64,000 nucleotides of DNA. Origin: Asterias rubens. Taxonomy: Eukaryota; Echinodermata; Asteroidea; Forcipulatida; Asteriidae. Positions 1 through 11,300 of this stretch are shown one piece after another. Within the stretch, counting starts at the first letter, position 1; every line of letters begins with the position of its first letter. The stretch is from NCBI RefSeq assembly GCF_902459465.1, contig NC_047068.1:10540001-10604000 (forward strand), read 5' to 3'. Below the pieces are notes generated by a model. The model saw nothing but the letters and a program-made list of their open reading frames with translations, had not been told where the DNA came from and searched no databases. The translations under genes and the position numbers were made by a program.

Positions 1-1076
1 AGAAGAATAAGAACCAAATCTTGTAACCTTGTTCCCAGTGGTGTACGATCTCGCCGAGCAATTTTTTTTTATAATAACCCATGGGAGTGTACCTTTGAAA
101 TATCCAAATATATAGGATATTTTAATTAGTCCTGTGGTTGATCTAAAAGCCCACGGAAGTTGTAAACAAGTGTACGCACAGAGCAGTCACTTTTGGTTAG
201 CCAATCAGTGTTTTTTTTTCAGCACTTCCCTTCCAGGGGTTAGTGACGAGATGTTATGATACAGTGCTTAGCCCCTAGTAGCGAGGCTGCAAATCTGGCA
301 ATTTTTCAACCATTGAGGACAGCACCTCTGTTTAGAGTACCTCCCAGAAGCTGAAGCTGCAGAAAGCAGCAGCAAACTAGTCTAATACTTGGTGCATTCA
401 TTAGCTAAGACAAAATGAGGGGGAAACCAGTCAAGAGCTATATACATTAACCTGGTATTTTGGCTGGTGACCCATTACTGCTAGGCCAGACTTAAATGTG
501 CTTAACAATTTTTTTTAATGAAAGTTGCCCCAATATCAACTTTTAACTTCACAAACTTTTATCTTAAAAACCAGCAATTCATTTCCCTTAAAGTAACAAA
601 ATAACAAAAAATGAAAAAAATACTCAATGGCTTGATGTTTCAACCCTAGCAAAGTCAAAGTCAAATTACAAATTTGATGTGAGATTTTCAAGATTCGAGA
701 TTTCTGAATGAACTCTTACCAAGTGTATGTCTGAGACTGAATTAAGTCCATGGTGTTCCTCGCTATGTCAAACTCCGGCGACGTAAACCGTTTACAGAAA
801 TAATCACGACCAATCCTACATCAAGAAATAAAATATATAATTTATATGAAACGTTTTGATAGGAAATTTGTACTTGTGTCATGGTTTACAAGCCAATCAA
901 AGCAGAATTACTGGGTGAAAACCCCACATTACGTTCAGCCAAAGGCCAGCAATAATGGTTAACTGTCTTGCTTTAAAGGACACAAGTGTCATGACTGGGA
1001 CTTGAACCCACACTCTGTGGTGATCAGAAACACCAAAGCTTGAATCCTGTGCTCTTAACCGATCAGCCACGACACG
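1..1076. other. Left edge: no exon recognised, reverse SINE-A fragment at the end
   Basis: By gene order this should be intron or 3' part of TMC-A, but no minus-strand TMC exon could be read here. Positions 960-1076 match SINE-A in reverse, with the tRNA-like head pointing left (B box as GGACTTGAACCC, then CGATCAGCCACGAC). Confidence 0.6.
960..1076 (-). repeat. SINE-A fragment (Leu/Ser tRNA-like head)
   Basis: Reverse complement matches the heads at 41758 and 42669: GTCGTGGC..AGCGGTTAAGAG, then GGTTC-AA-CCC-AG-C-TGACA and ACAAGTGTCCTT. Truncated at its 3' end. Confidence 0.75.
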
Positions 1077-1566
1077 TTAAAGGCAGTGGACACTATTGGT
1101 AATTACTCAAAACAATTATTGGCATAAAACCTTACTAAGAACAACTCTACCTGGCAAGTAGATACACACATGGTGTTACCGCAAACCAAATATACATTGA
1201 TACCTCACCATGCAATGCCTCAAATCCTATAAAACCTTACTTGGTGACGAGTAATTGGGAGAGGTTGATGGTATAAAACATTGTAAGAACGACTCCCTCT
1301 GAAGTACCACAGTTTCCGAGAAAGAAGTAATTTTCCAAGAATTTGATTTAGAGACCTCAAATTTAGAATTTGAGGTCCCGAAATCAACCATCTAAACACA
1401 CACAACTTCGTGTGACAAGGGTGTTTTTTCTTTCATTATTATCTCGGAACTTTGACGCCCAATTGTGCTCAAATTTTCACAGGTTTGTTATTTTATGCAA
1501 ATGTTGAGATACACTAAGTGAGAAGACTAGTCTTTGACAATTACCAATAGTGTTCACTGCCTTTAA
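1077..1566 (+). mobile_element. R1 foldback element, with internal insertion
   Basis: Starts TTAAAGGCAGTGGACAC and ends CACTGCCTTTAA. About 100 bp near 1135-1235 is foreign: it matches, in reverse, a repeat seen at 59233-59335 (GGTAACACCATGTGTGTATC). The central palindrome near 1345-1385 is intact apart from few changes. Confidence 0.9.
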
Positions 1567-1664
1567 ATAACCTTAACCCTTATTAGACAATTCATTTCTG
1601 TGTAATCAATTATGTAGCTTTAATAAATTACATCATTTTAATTTAGAAACATAAGCTTTTAACA

Positions 1665-1812
1665 AAACCACTGCTTCGGCTCCAGATTCGGCTCAGGCTA
1701 GCTTGGCGCTCGCAGTTGTTTTGGCAATTGCGCGTGCTTTGCATACTCGCTCAGCCCTCTAGACCAGAGAATGGAGCCTGTAGCCAAATCCAAAGTCGAA
1801 GCCATTGATTTG
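1665..1812 (+). repeat. Foldback repeat, CTGCTTCGGCTCCAG family
   Basis: Matches 62968-63137 closely at its start (CACTGCTTCGGCTCCAGATT, CGGCTCAGGC). Its two ends are near inverted copies of each other (GGCTCC..GAAGCC). Confidence 0.75.
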
Positions 1813-2285
1813 TGCGAAGGGCCATATACACTTTGATAACATGGGAAACTTTGGAAAATGTCAATTTGGGTCGTGACCTTTACTTTGACCTTTTTTTAGT
1901 TGAGTGGATGAAGGCCAAATCTTGCAGCCACTATAAGCCTGGCCACTATAAGCCATTTTGAGGTATGGTGGAAACAATACTAGGACACTATGAGTTTGGG
2001 TAAATTTGTCTGTATAGACGATGTGACCCATGTTTACTTTCAAACCGCCTTCTGTTGAAAAAAACACTGTATACGCCATGTTTCGCCAGAAAGAGACGTG
2101 TAGTCATGGTAAGATTGCATACACTTTCTAGCTGGCTACCAAAACACAAAGGTTTTGCCCGGCGGTATATGCGCGCGAATCATGTTATAGTTTTTGAGTG
2201 ACATCCTATAGTGTCCACCATAACTCAAAAAAGCTAATGGTCTTCAAAGGCTAATGGAGATGTTTTGCTTAGTATTTGTACGAAC
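1813..2285. other. TMC-A intron sequence, no further exon
   Basis: Contains a small tandem duplication near 1928-1960 (GCCACTATAAGCC twice) and otherwise unremarkable AT-rich sequence. No TMC exon found. Confidence 0.5.
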
Positions 2286-2383
2286 CTTCTTATGAACTCA
2301 AGGAAGAAAGTTGAGAGTGTTTGTATGATGAGATCCACTATGACCAGCTTGTATACCTCAGTACCAAGAAATGTCTCCCAACA
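2286..2383 (-). CDS. TMC: TMC-A exon 12, TMC signature exon
   Basis: 98 nt, exactly the length and phases of TMC-B exon 12. Acceptor TTGTTGCAG. Encodes CWETFLGTEVYKLVIVD and a hydrophobic stretch ending LEFIR. The inferred donor, GTTCGT, is a poor match to GTRAGT, so the 3' border is the weakest of this gene; it is chosen because TMC-B splices at the same codon. Confidence 0.8.
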
Positions 2384-5300
2384 CTGCAACAAAACAAATA
2401 AAAAGAAACAAATGATGCAAGGTTTAAGGCAGTGGACACGTTTGGTAATTGTCAAATACCAGTATTCTCACTTGGTGTATCCCAACATATGCATAAAATG
2501 ACAAATCTGTAAAAGATTTTGGGCACAATTGGTCACAATTAGCATGAGAATAATGAAAGAAGAAAAAAAAACATTGTTGCATTACTTTGTGTGCTTCAGA
2601 TACATAATAAAAAGGCTTCAGCATGAAGTCTTTCATCATTGAGTGAGAAATTACCACTTTCTCAAAACCAATGTCACTTCAGAGGGAGCCGTTTAATAGA
2701 GGTGCTTAATGGTAAGCAGCTTTTTCATTTGTTAGCAAGAAAATCAAGCGAACTTCTTAGTGTGCATTCTCAGTGGATATGCATTGCTACCTCATTCACT
2801 TGCTTACCGTGAGCACCGGAAGCTTAGCATGCCTTCTCTTGTGCTTACTTTAAGCAGCACAATGTAAATTCCCAGTAAGCAAAAATCAACACTTACGCAG
2901 TTCTATCAAATTGAGTCAAGTTTTTTTAAGACTAAAAGTGGAAAAGGTTTTTTTTTTTTAACAGAAAAAACTCACCTCACAAGGAAGTGTGCCTGCGCTA
3001 TTCCCATCGCATTGATCAAACTGATTGAACCAATGATACACCAACACAATCAAAATGGTCGCCTTCATCAAGAATGTCCTGCAAAAATATGAAGAAGAAC
3101 AAATTTAATAAAGAGGTTTCTTATGTGATGTAATGGGCCGTGAATAATGGTAGGAGTAACAAAGAAGAACAGGGTGACAAATGGTGTTCTAAGAAAGAAA
3201 TCAAGAGTGCAGGATATTATTAGTGTGAAAGATTGCAAGCGGGAAAGCTTGCAGGTGAGAAGCCTGCATCCATACATTTATCTATGGTTTTGAAAGCCCT
3301 ACTCTGCAATCTAGGGTGTTCCATATGGTTTTTGGGGGTTTTTTTTAGTGGGGGTGTAAAAAAAAAAAAAGATTTCCAGTTAAAAACGGAGAAATTACAT
3401 CCCTGCTTACCTGAAGAGCGAGAAGTAGAGCGTTGTACGAGGGTTTTCATATTTCTCTATGTATCCAATGACGCTGAAGATGTACGGGAGAACAAGATTG
3501 TACCCACTCACTAAGAGAGCAATAGCAAGGTCCCCTATAACTGGAATATCAGTCTGAAAACCAAATTTTAAAAAATCAAAATATTATAAATGGATTTCTG
3601 AGCACACCCGTTAAGTTTCAAAGACCAGTATTCTCACTTGGTGTATCCAAACATATGCATAAAATAACAAGCGGGTGCCACACCTACCCCCAGCCCCCAC
3701 CCCCCAAAAGAATGTAAACAATTATTATCAATCAAATAAAAAACACATGCCTGCATGCCTGCTGGTCGAGTAGCAAGTTTACTTGGCCATTGTTAAAATC
3801 ACTGGCCTGAAAATCCAGTGTATATTTCAAGCCCGAAATTAACCGAAATTCATCTTTATCCTTCTGTACTCACCGCGAATGTTTTCTCCCTGTACACATG
3901 GAATATAAGATAAGATGCTCCGGCAATAATTCCAAGGACCACGATATTCATAAACAGTCTCAGTAGAATCTTAAGACAGTATGCTCCGCAGTTCTGATTC
4001 CTCCTAACGTGGTGGGATGCTAGTTGTTCCTGAAAAAGAGAAATAAATTAAAAATAAATTATTATTATTTTTTTATTTTTTTTATTTCATTTGATTATAA
4101 CCACAAATCGTGGTCCAAGGGCCAAATTGCATGTGACTGTACATATAAATATATTAAAAAGGAGGGTGTTATGGTATCTTTCCTTGCCTTCCACCTCTAG
4201 GTGTCCCCCCCCCCCCCCCTTCAATCACACTGAATGTGGAATGGGTTTTCAGTCCCTACTTGACTGTGCAGGTTTTCCCTGGAATCAGTCTCTGGGGTTT
4301 CCCTCCCACATAAAAACTGAAATTTCCTTCCTTTGTTTTCTCTCCATTGAGTTATTGGCTTGTACGGAGATTAAAGCCAGGTTCACTTAGTGCAAAGCAA
4401 ATTTCTCTGCGTCACAAAGAAAAAGGAAGTGCGTACTGATTGTTGTGTCACCAAAATTCGCTTTGCATTCACATGAAATATGAACCAGACACGGCCAACT
4501 ACTTACCGCTAGCTCTAAGTAGTTACTCCGCTGCTTGAGTTGAGAAGTGCTTTCAGACGTAATACTGTAATCCCAACCACTGAACACTTTGCTGGTGTAG
4601 AAGTTGTGACTTCGATCCCCAGTTATGTAGTATTCACGATATGTCTTAGACATACTGATGAAAGGGAACAATTAAACCAGAAACAGCTCTTTAAAGGTAC
4701 AGCCAAATTTTCTTAAATTAAAAAAAAAAAAAAAAAAAAAAATTACCATAAAAAAAATTCGGCTGTTAATCGTAGAAACTATTTTGAGAAACGATTCGCT
4801 TCCATAGATTTGGACGATTTTTTTCAAGCAAAAATATTTTAATCTGAGAAGCAATTCATGCATTTGGAATCATTTCTCAGATTTCTAAGGGTTGGTGTCC
4901 ATTCAGGTATGCCACAGCCAGAGATGCGGTTGGTACCCACTGTGACCTCACTAAACGTGGGTGGATTCGATACTCTTGTGAAAATATTGTGACAGTTTGA
5001 GGAAACACTCAGTTTCAAAGGTTCACGTGGACCTTTATTGCATCTTTCTTTATAATTTTGCACATAACTCAGCATTGCATAAACAAAAACCAATCAGTGA
5101 CCCCACCTTGGAATGGAAGTTCAGCATTTATTTATGCTTTAATCAGGGGGACAGCATACAAGTAAACTCAATTAAAGTGTTATAGTATTGTGGACGCTAT
5201 ACCTCTAAATGGCTTAATCCAATCCACTAGTTTTGAATTTGAACTATGAGAAGAAGGGAAATGGTCCCTCTTGAAACAGTAAAAAAAGAAATGGAAGATT

Positions 5301-8300
5301 TAAACTTACCCTTGTGCCAAGACGATGAAGATGAGCAGTAGGTATCCACTACTGGCAAACAGGTATGCCACTGGCATGTTCCAATACGTACTGCCGATCT
5401 TGTTGAAGGTTTCATTGGTGTAGTATCCGTAGTACAGCTCTGTGTTGGTCAGCCAGCCCTAGATATATAATGGATAGGGTGTCACTTCATTAACCCTCCT
5501 ACTGTATGACCATTCAATATCATCCACTGTATTGTTTGAATGATAATAATAATAATAATAATAATACAAGGTATTTATAAAGCGCTCTAACTAACAGGGG
5601 AAAGTACCACAGCGCTGTACACACAAAATAAACAAAAAGCAAAGAATAAATAAAAGCAAGCAAATCAGTTGAACAGGTGGGTTTTGAGAGATTTCTTGAA
5701 GGCTGCTAGTGAGCTAGAGTGGCGGATGCTGTGAGGTAAATCATTCCAGAGTTTGGGGGCAGCAGCGTGGAAGCTTTTTTCCCTAGTAGTGGTGCGTGTT
5801 TTGGGGATGGCAAGTAGTCTGGAGTCATATGTTGACCTGATTGACTGCATTTTTCCCCACAGCACCTTTCAATCCATAACATGGTGCTAAGTAAAAGGAG
5901 TCTTCGTTAAAGACACTGGACACCTTCGGTAATTGTCAAAGATCAGTCTTCCCACTTGGTGTACCTCAACATATGCACAAACTAACAAACCTGTGAAAAC
6001 CTGAACTAAATTGGTCGTCGAAGTTGCGCGATAATAATGTAACAAAAACACACCCTTGTCAAACGAAGTTGTGTGCTTTCAGATGCTTGATTTCGGTACC
6101 TCAAAATCTAGTTCTGAGGTCTCAAAATCAAATTCGTGGAAAATTACTTCTGCCTCGAAAACTACGTTACTTCAGAGGGAGCTGTTTCTCCCAGCTTTCC
6201 ATTACTCATTACCAAGTAAGGTCTTATGCTAATCATTATTTTGAGTAAATACCAATAGTGTCCAGTGCCTTTAAAGTGCCTTAAACATTCATCTTTGGTT
6301 TTAGAGGCCCTACTCTGCAATCTGGTGCATTATTATATAGTTTTTATCTTCTTTTTTTTTATTAATTTGATCTTTAAAAAAAACAAAAATTAATAAGAAC
6401 AGAATTTTTCTTTTTGAGAGGGAAAATAAAAACTGGAGAAATCACATCCCTGATAACAAAAACCCTTACCTCTCCAGTCAAGATCTCTGCCCCTGTGAAG
6501 GATTCGGGGTTCTCCTGCGAGGCGCTTGGTTGGTAAACGAGCTGGGGAATGGTGATGAACCCAAAGGAGATGATGAAGATGGGAATGTTCAGCAGGAGAA
6601 GCCACTTGAGGAGGACAAAGTAAGACGTGACGCCGCTGCCAAAGTTACCTTCAATCTTCTTGATCGGGTCTCGCCAGAGCTCCAGCGAGTAGGTGAGATT
6701 ACTCAGGGACTCCTTAAAACTTTCCCATGCCTGGAGGAATATTGAAACAGGAACATTACAGAATTGGTAAGAAAAAAACGTGTCTAAGATCACAGATTTA
6801 CATGAAACTTATATATATATCCCTTGAAATTTGTATGGTTTTTTTTTTTTTTTTTTAATGCAAGTCGCCAGACACACAAGGCCTGAAGGCCACTTCAAGG
6901 TGTGGGCTACAATTATTTTTTTCCAGAGGCCGTTGCCACCTACTCCTAGGGCTGAAACAGGGTTACCCCTTTTACAGTCCATACGAATGTAGGTTTGGGT
7001 ATCATCAAATTTGATGAGAAATAAATAAAACTTATTTCTTTGGAGTTTATCGCTCAGTGACCATTTTATTAATTAAAAAAAAAAATGATGTCATGGAAAA
7101 AGAGTAATCAATTTTTTTTGTTTTTTCGTAACCAAGATGGTCGATCGATCTCAAACTTCTACAGTTTTTAAGATGTGGGAAAGCTTGAATAAAGGAAAAC
7201 GCATGCAATAAGGTATAGACTGAAAACAAAATCCATAAGCAAGGCTCTAGTCCAGGATTCTGGATTAGGTTCTGCCGTCGATTTCACAAAACTCTTCCTA
7301 ACTTAACTAATCATTTGTAGGACTTAAGACGAGTCCCAACCCTGCACTATAGCATGCAGACCTTAAGATTAATCTTAAGTTAGGACGAGTTACTCGTCCT
7401 AACTCGAGATAAGACGAGTCCCAACTCTTTGTAATATTGACCCCTGGATACATAATCTCAATGCTCTAACTAGAGTCGACTGAGAAGGAAGATTAGGAAG
7501 AAATTTCGATTTGAAATGTGGGAGGAAAACCCCAGAGAATTATTCCAGGGAAAACCTACGTGGTCAGGCAGTAACTGAAAATAATGTAAAACAAAACTTA
7601 CATAGGACACTTGATAACGCCAGTATTTAAACCATCCGACAGATTTAGGTTTTCTTTTATCTGATCGTCGCTCACACTGTTCCCTGTGTAAATGTAAACA
7701 AAATGTTTGTTAAATATAATTCAAAAACCTGTATCTGATTAAATAACCTGTGCTGTATTCTAAGGCAGCAAAAGGACATGTAGCAGTGCAATGTTTCAAA
7801 ACATAATAATATACAAAAATAAAACAGACTTTGTTTTCTAATTTCTAAAATTACAAAATAAATAGTGATAAGACTGTCAAGTAATAGACAACAAGGGAAA
7901 CTGACTGGGTAAGTTTATAAATAGTTTGAGTTTGAAAAGAAGAATGTTAAACATTCTACAGATGTTGAAAAAAAATGTCACAGGACTCAGGAAAGTATAC
8001 AGTGCTTTACACAAATCGATGTATGGGTAAAATCAAATAATATTCGTTATCCCCAGCTGATTAAAATCTATTAAATTGTTGCAATACTTGCTGCTAAAAT
8101 ACAATATTCTAACTACCTCTAGCTACCGGGCAATCTCGGTAGTCTAGTTGATAAGACATCTGCTCAAGATTGTCAAAGGGCATGGGTTTGAATCCCACCC
8201 AAATACTAGGCCTGTGATTTTTTTACAGAGCTTGAGAAAGTACTGAGTTAAGTGCATACACACGTTGGTGTTTAAGAGTAAAACCAAAATTCACAAAAAA

Positions 8301-11300
8301 ATGTATACAGAGCATTCTGATTGAAACCTTGAGTCGTTACCACCACTCAAAAAGAGATATTCACACTGTGTTGTCTTGTTTGTGTTTTGTCCATGTCTTT
8401 TCATTTGTAACGAGTTTGTGTGCCTTAAATTATTTCAGTCTATTCTTTACACTGTTCTTTCTTAAAGATACGCATATGTATAGGTACACACATTCGGGGG
8501 GTCTCCATCCAACAAGCTTGCCTTTAGAAGACCTCCTCAACTTAATCTATAAAGTTTTCTTCTCCTGTAATGTTATAATTTGTCATTTTAAATGATTGAG
8601 AGGAAATAAATTGAATTATGAACTTGAGCTATGAACATGGTGTTACCAAAATCCTCCGTTTCGTTACCTGACTCGTCTTTTGGTTTCCATGCTCCCTTGT
8701 ATCCCCTTGATCGTCTTCTTCCTCCTCAAGGTCGCCCTCCCAGTCCCGTCCGTCATGTCCTCGTCTGACAGGATCCTGTCAATCATCATCTCCATGCCGC
8801 TGTTGTCGTTGGTGTGGCGTCCTGACATTGAACGGCCGCGCTTCAACGACTTTCTTGAGCGCTGTCGTAGCCATTTGTTGTTGGAGGTCGCGGAGGATAG
8901 TGTGCGTCCTGAGGGAAAGAAACAATTCCATTTTTAAGATATAAATTCCTTTTTAACAAAATGTAACGCATCCCTATTCACCATTGCCCAATTGCATAGA
9001 GCTGCTTCAAGCAGAAACCAGCAGGATACCAGTCACAATTTGTACAAGTGGCATGGTAGTTTGGCTGGTAATCTTACTCGGGTAAGCATACTTTTGTTAT
9101 GCTTAGCTGCTTAGCTACCTAATTTTTCTTGCCTAAAGGCAGTGGACACTTTTGGTAATTAATCAAAGTAATTATTAGCATAAAAACTAACTTGGTAACA
9201 AGCAATGGGGAGTGAAGTAATTTTCCACGAATTTGATTTCGAGAACTCAGATTTAGAATTTGAGGTCTCGAAATCAAGAATCTGAAAGCACACAACTTCG
9301 TGTGACCATGGTGCGACAAGGGTGTTTTTTTCTTTCATTATCATCTTACAACTTCAATGACCGATTGAGCTCAAATTTTCACAGGTTTGTTATTTTACGG
9401 AATATGTTGAGATACACCAAGTGAGAAGACTGGTTGTTGACAATTACCAATAGTGTCCAATGTCTTTAAATGCAGCTCAACAAATTATTTTTTGTGACAT
9501 TGTTTTACTTGTTTCTCAATAACTACAGCACCTCATCAAGTAATGTTTTAAGGGAAGCTTTCTACCATCATTATTTTTAAACAGTGTAAGTTTAATGTAA
9601 ATCTGTTCACGTCAGTGTTTTGTGTTACACAAAGACTAGTGGACTAGTCTAACTAACTGGTCCCGCTCCGCTGGCCAGTCACTGACAAAACTAAGGGTGA
9701 ACCTTGCAAGTACACCAAATGCAAAGACAAAAAGTAATTAATCATTTCCTTCTTGGATGCTTAGATATAAGGTTGATTGACAACCCCATGGACTGGCTGC
9801 GTCTGTCACATCATTATACTTGTATACTGTGTGCTGTGTTGCCATTTAGCCTGAGAGAAAGACTCTGCTAGTGTCGAACTGTCAGGCCATTAACGTTTTA
9901 TTTGTAGATTAAATTTAGGAGAAGATTTTTCTCATAAAAACAATAATAATATCAAAGTCTTATACAGTGCGCATATCTACCAACAAGGTACTCAAGGTGC
10001 TTAGTATATACATTTAATCACAAAAATAGGCTATAGTATTAAAGTTATTAATTCTGAGACCAAATTATGTAGCACCTTTTAAGGGTTTACAAGGTGCTAC
10101 GGCGCATACAGCAGCCACTGCCAGGAACACCGAGGCGAACCCCTTCTCTTTTCGATAAGTGCACTTGGTTCTTTTACATGCGTTACACAACACATGGGAC
10201 CAACGGCTTTACGTACCATCCAAAGGACGTACCAATGGTTAAGTGTCTTTCTTAAGGACACAAGTATCATGACTGGGGGATTTATGGGTAAACATACACA
10301 ACCCCATTACTTTATAGAATTGAAAGGTGTTTATTAGACTCAAAGTCAGCATTAGGCACTGGACACTATTGGTAATTTCTCAAAACAATTGTTAGCGTAA
10401 AACCTTACTTGTTAACGATCAATGGAGAGCTATTGATAGTATAAAACATTGAGAGAAACGACTCCCAGTTTTTGAGAAAAAGAGGTAATTTCTCACTCAA
10501 ATATTAAAATAATTCAGACCTAAGCCTTTTATTAAGCATCTGAAAGCACACAAAATTGTGCAACAAAGGTGTTTTTTCTTTCATTACCTCGTGTTTTTAA
10601 TATTAATGAACCAGAATAATAATAACTTTTAAAAAACTTCTTATTACCTAGTTGTCTGCTTGGCAGCATGCCTATGACCGAGGTAGGGTCCTGCAGATTG
10701 GCGGCAATCAACTCTCTTTCAATAATCTCATCTTCATCAGGGTTACTGGACCGATACGAGGCGCTGGAATCACTGGAATAGCGCCGTGTCTCGTTGGGTG
10801 ACAGCGTAGGGCTCCCCGCCTCTAAAAACGCAGGATTGACTAGAAAGAAAAGAGAAAATATAGACCTTTAATTATTGATATTTAAACACAGTATGCCAGT
10901 TGCTGGGCCGACCGAATGTTAGCAAAACAATCAATTGTGTAAAGAAAAATTTTGACAAAATTCAACATTTTCTGTATTAGCTTAAATATCTCTTTTGATT
11001 TGATTACCAATTGTTTGATACTCCGAATATAAACTATGGCTATCTGATTTTGATTTGCATTTAAGGCTTTCCATAGTTTTCCAACCTCGGTCTATTGTGC
11101 TAGCCAGGAGAGTTCAGCCATGTTGTTGTGAAGACTGGGTCCAATATCATAGGGCTGAGGATAACAACATGTTGCTTACCAGAGTAAGGTTACCAGCCAA
11201 ACTACCATGTCACAAGTACAATTTGTGGCTGGTATCCTGCTCATTTCTGCTTAACAGAAAATTGTTTAGTATTGTTTTCCACTTGATGTAACATAAGCAC

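Larger units (their letters stand above)
9470..10647 (-). other. TMC-A intron 3, left part
   Basis: 9478-9640 resembles the inside of R2-type elements (TTGTTTTACTTGTTTCTCAA, CACCTCATCAAGTAAT). 9860-9900 is part of a foldback with AAAGACTCTGCTAG. 10078-10275 is SINE-A in reverse. 10354-10596 is a truncated R1. No exon. Confidence 0.65.

Noticed and set aside
5665..5865. Independent small gene (AAAPKLWNDLP frame)
   Set aside because: It is the C-terminal end of a CR1/L2-like reverse transcriptase, followed by the element's own 3' tail.
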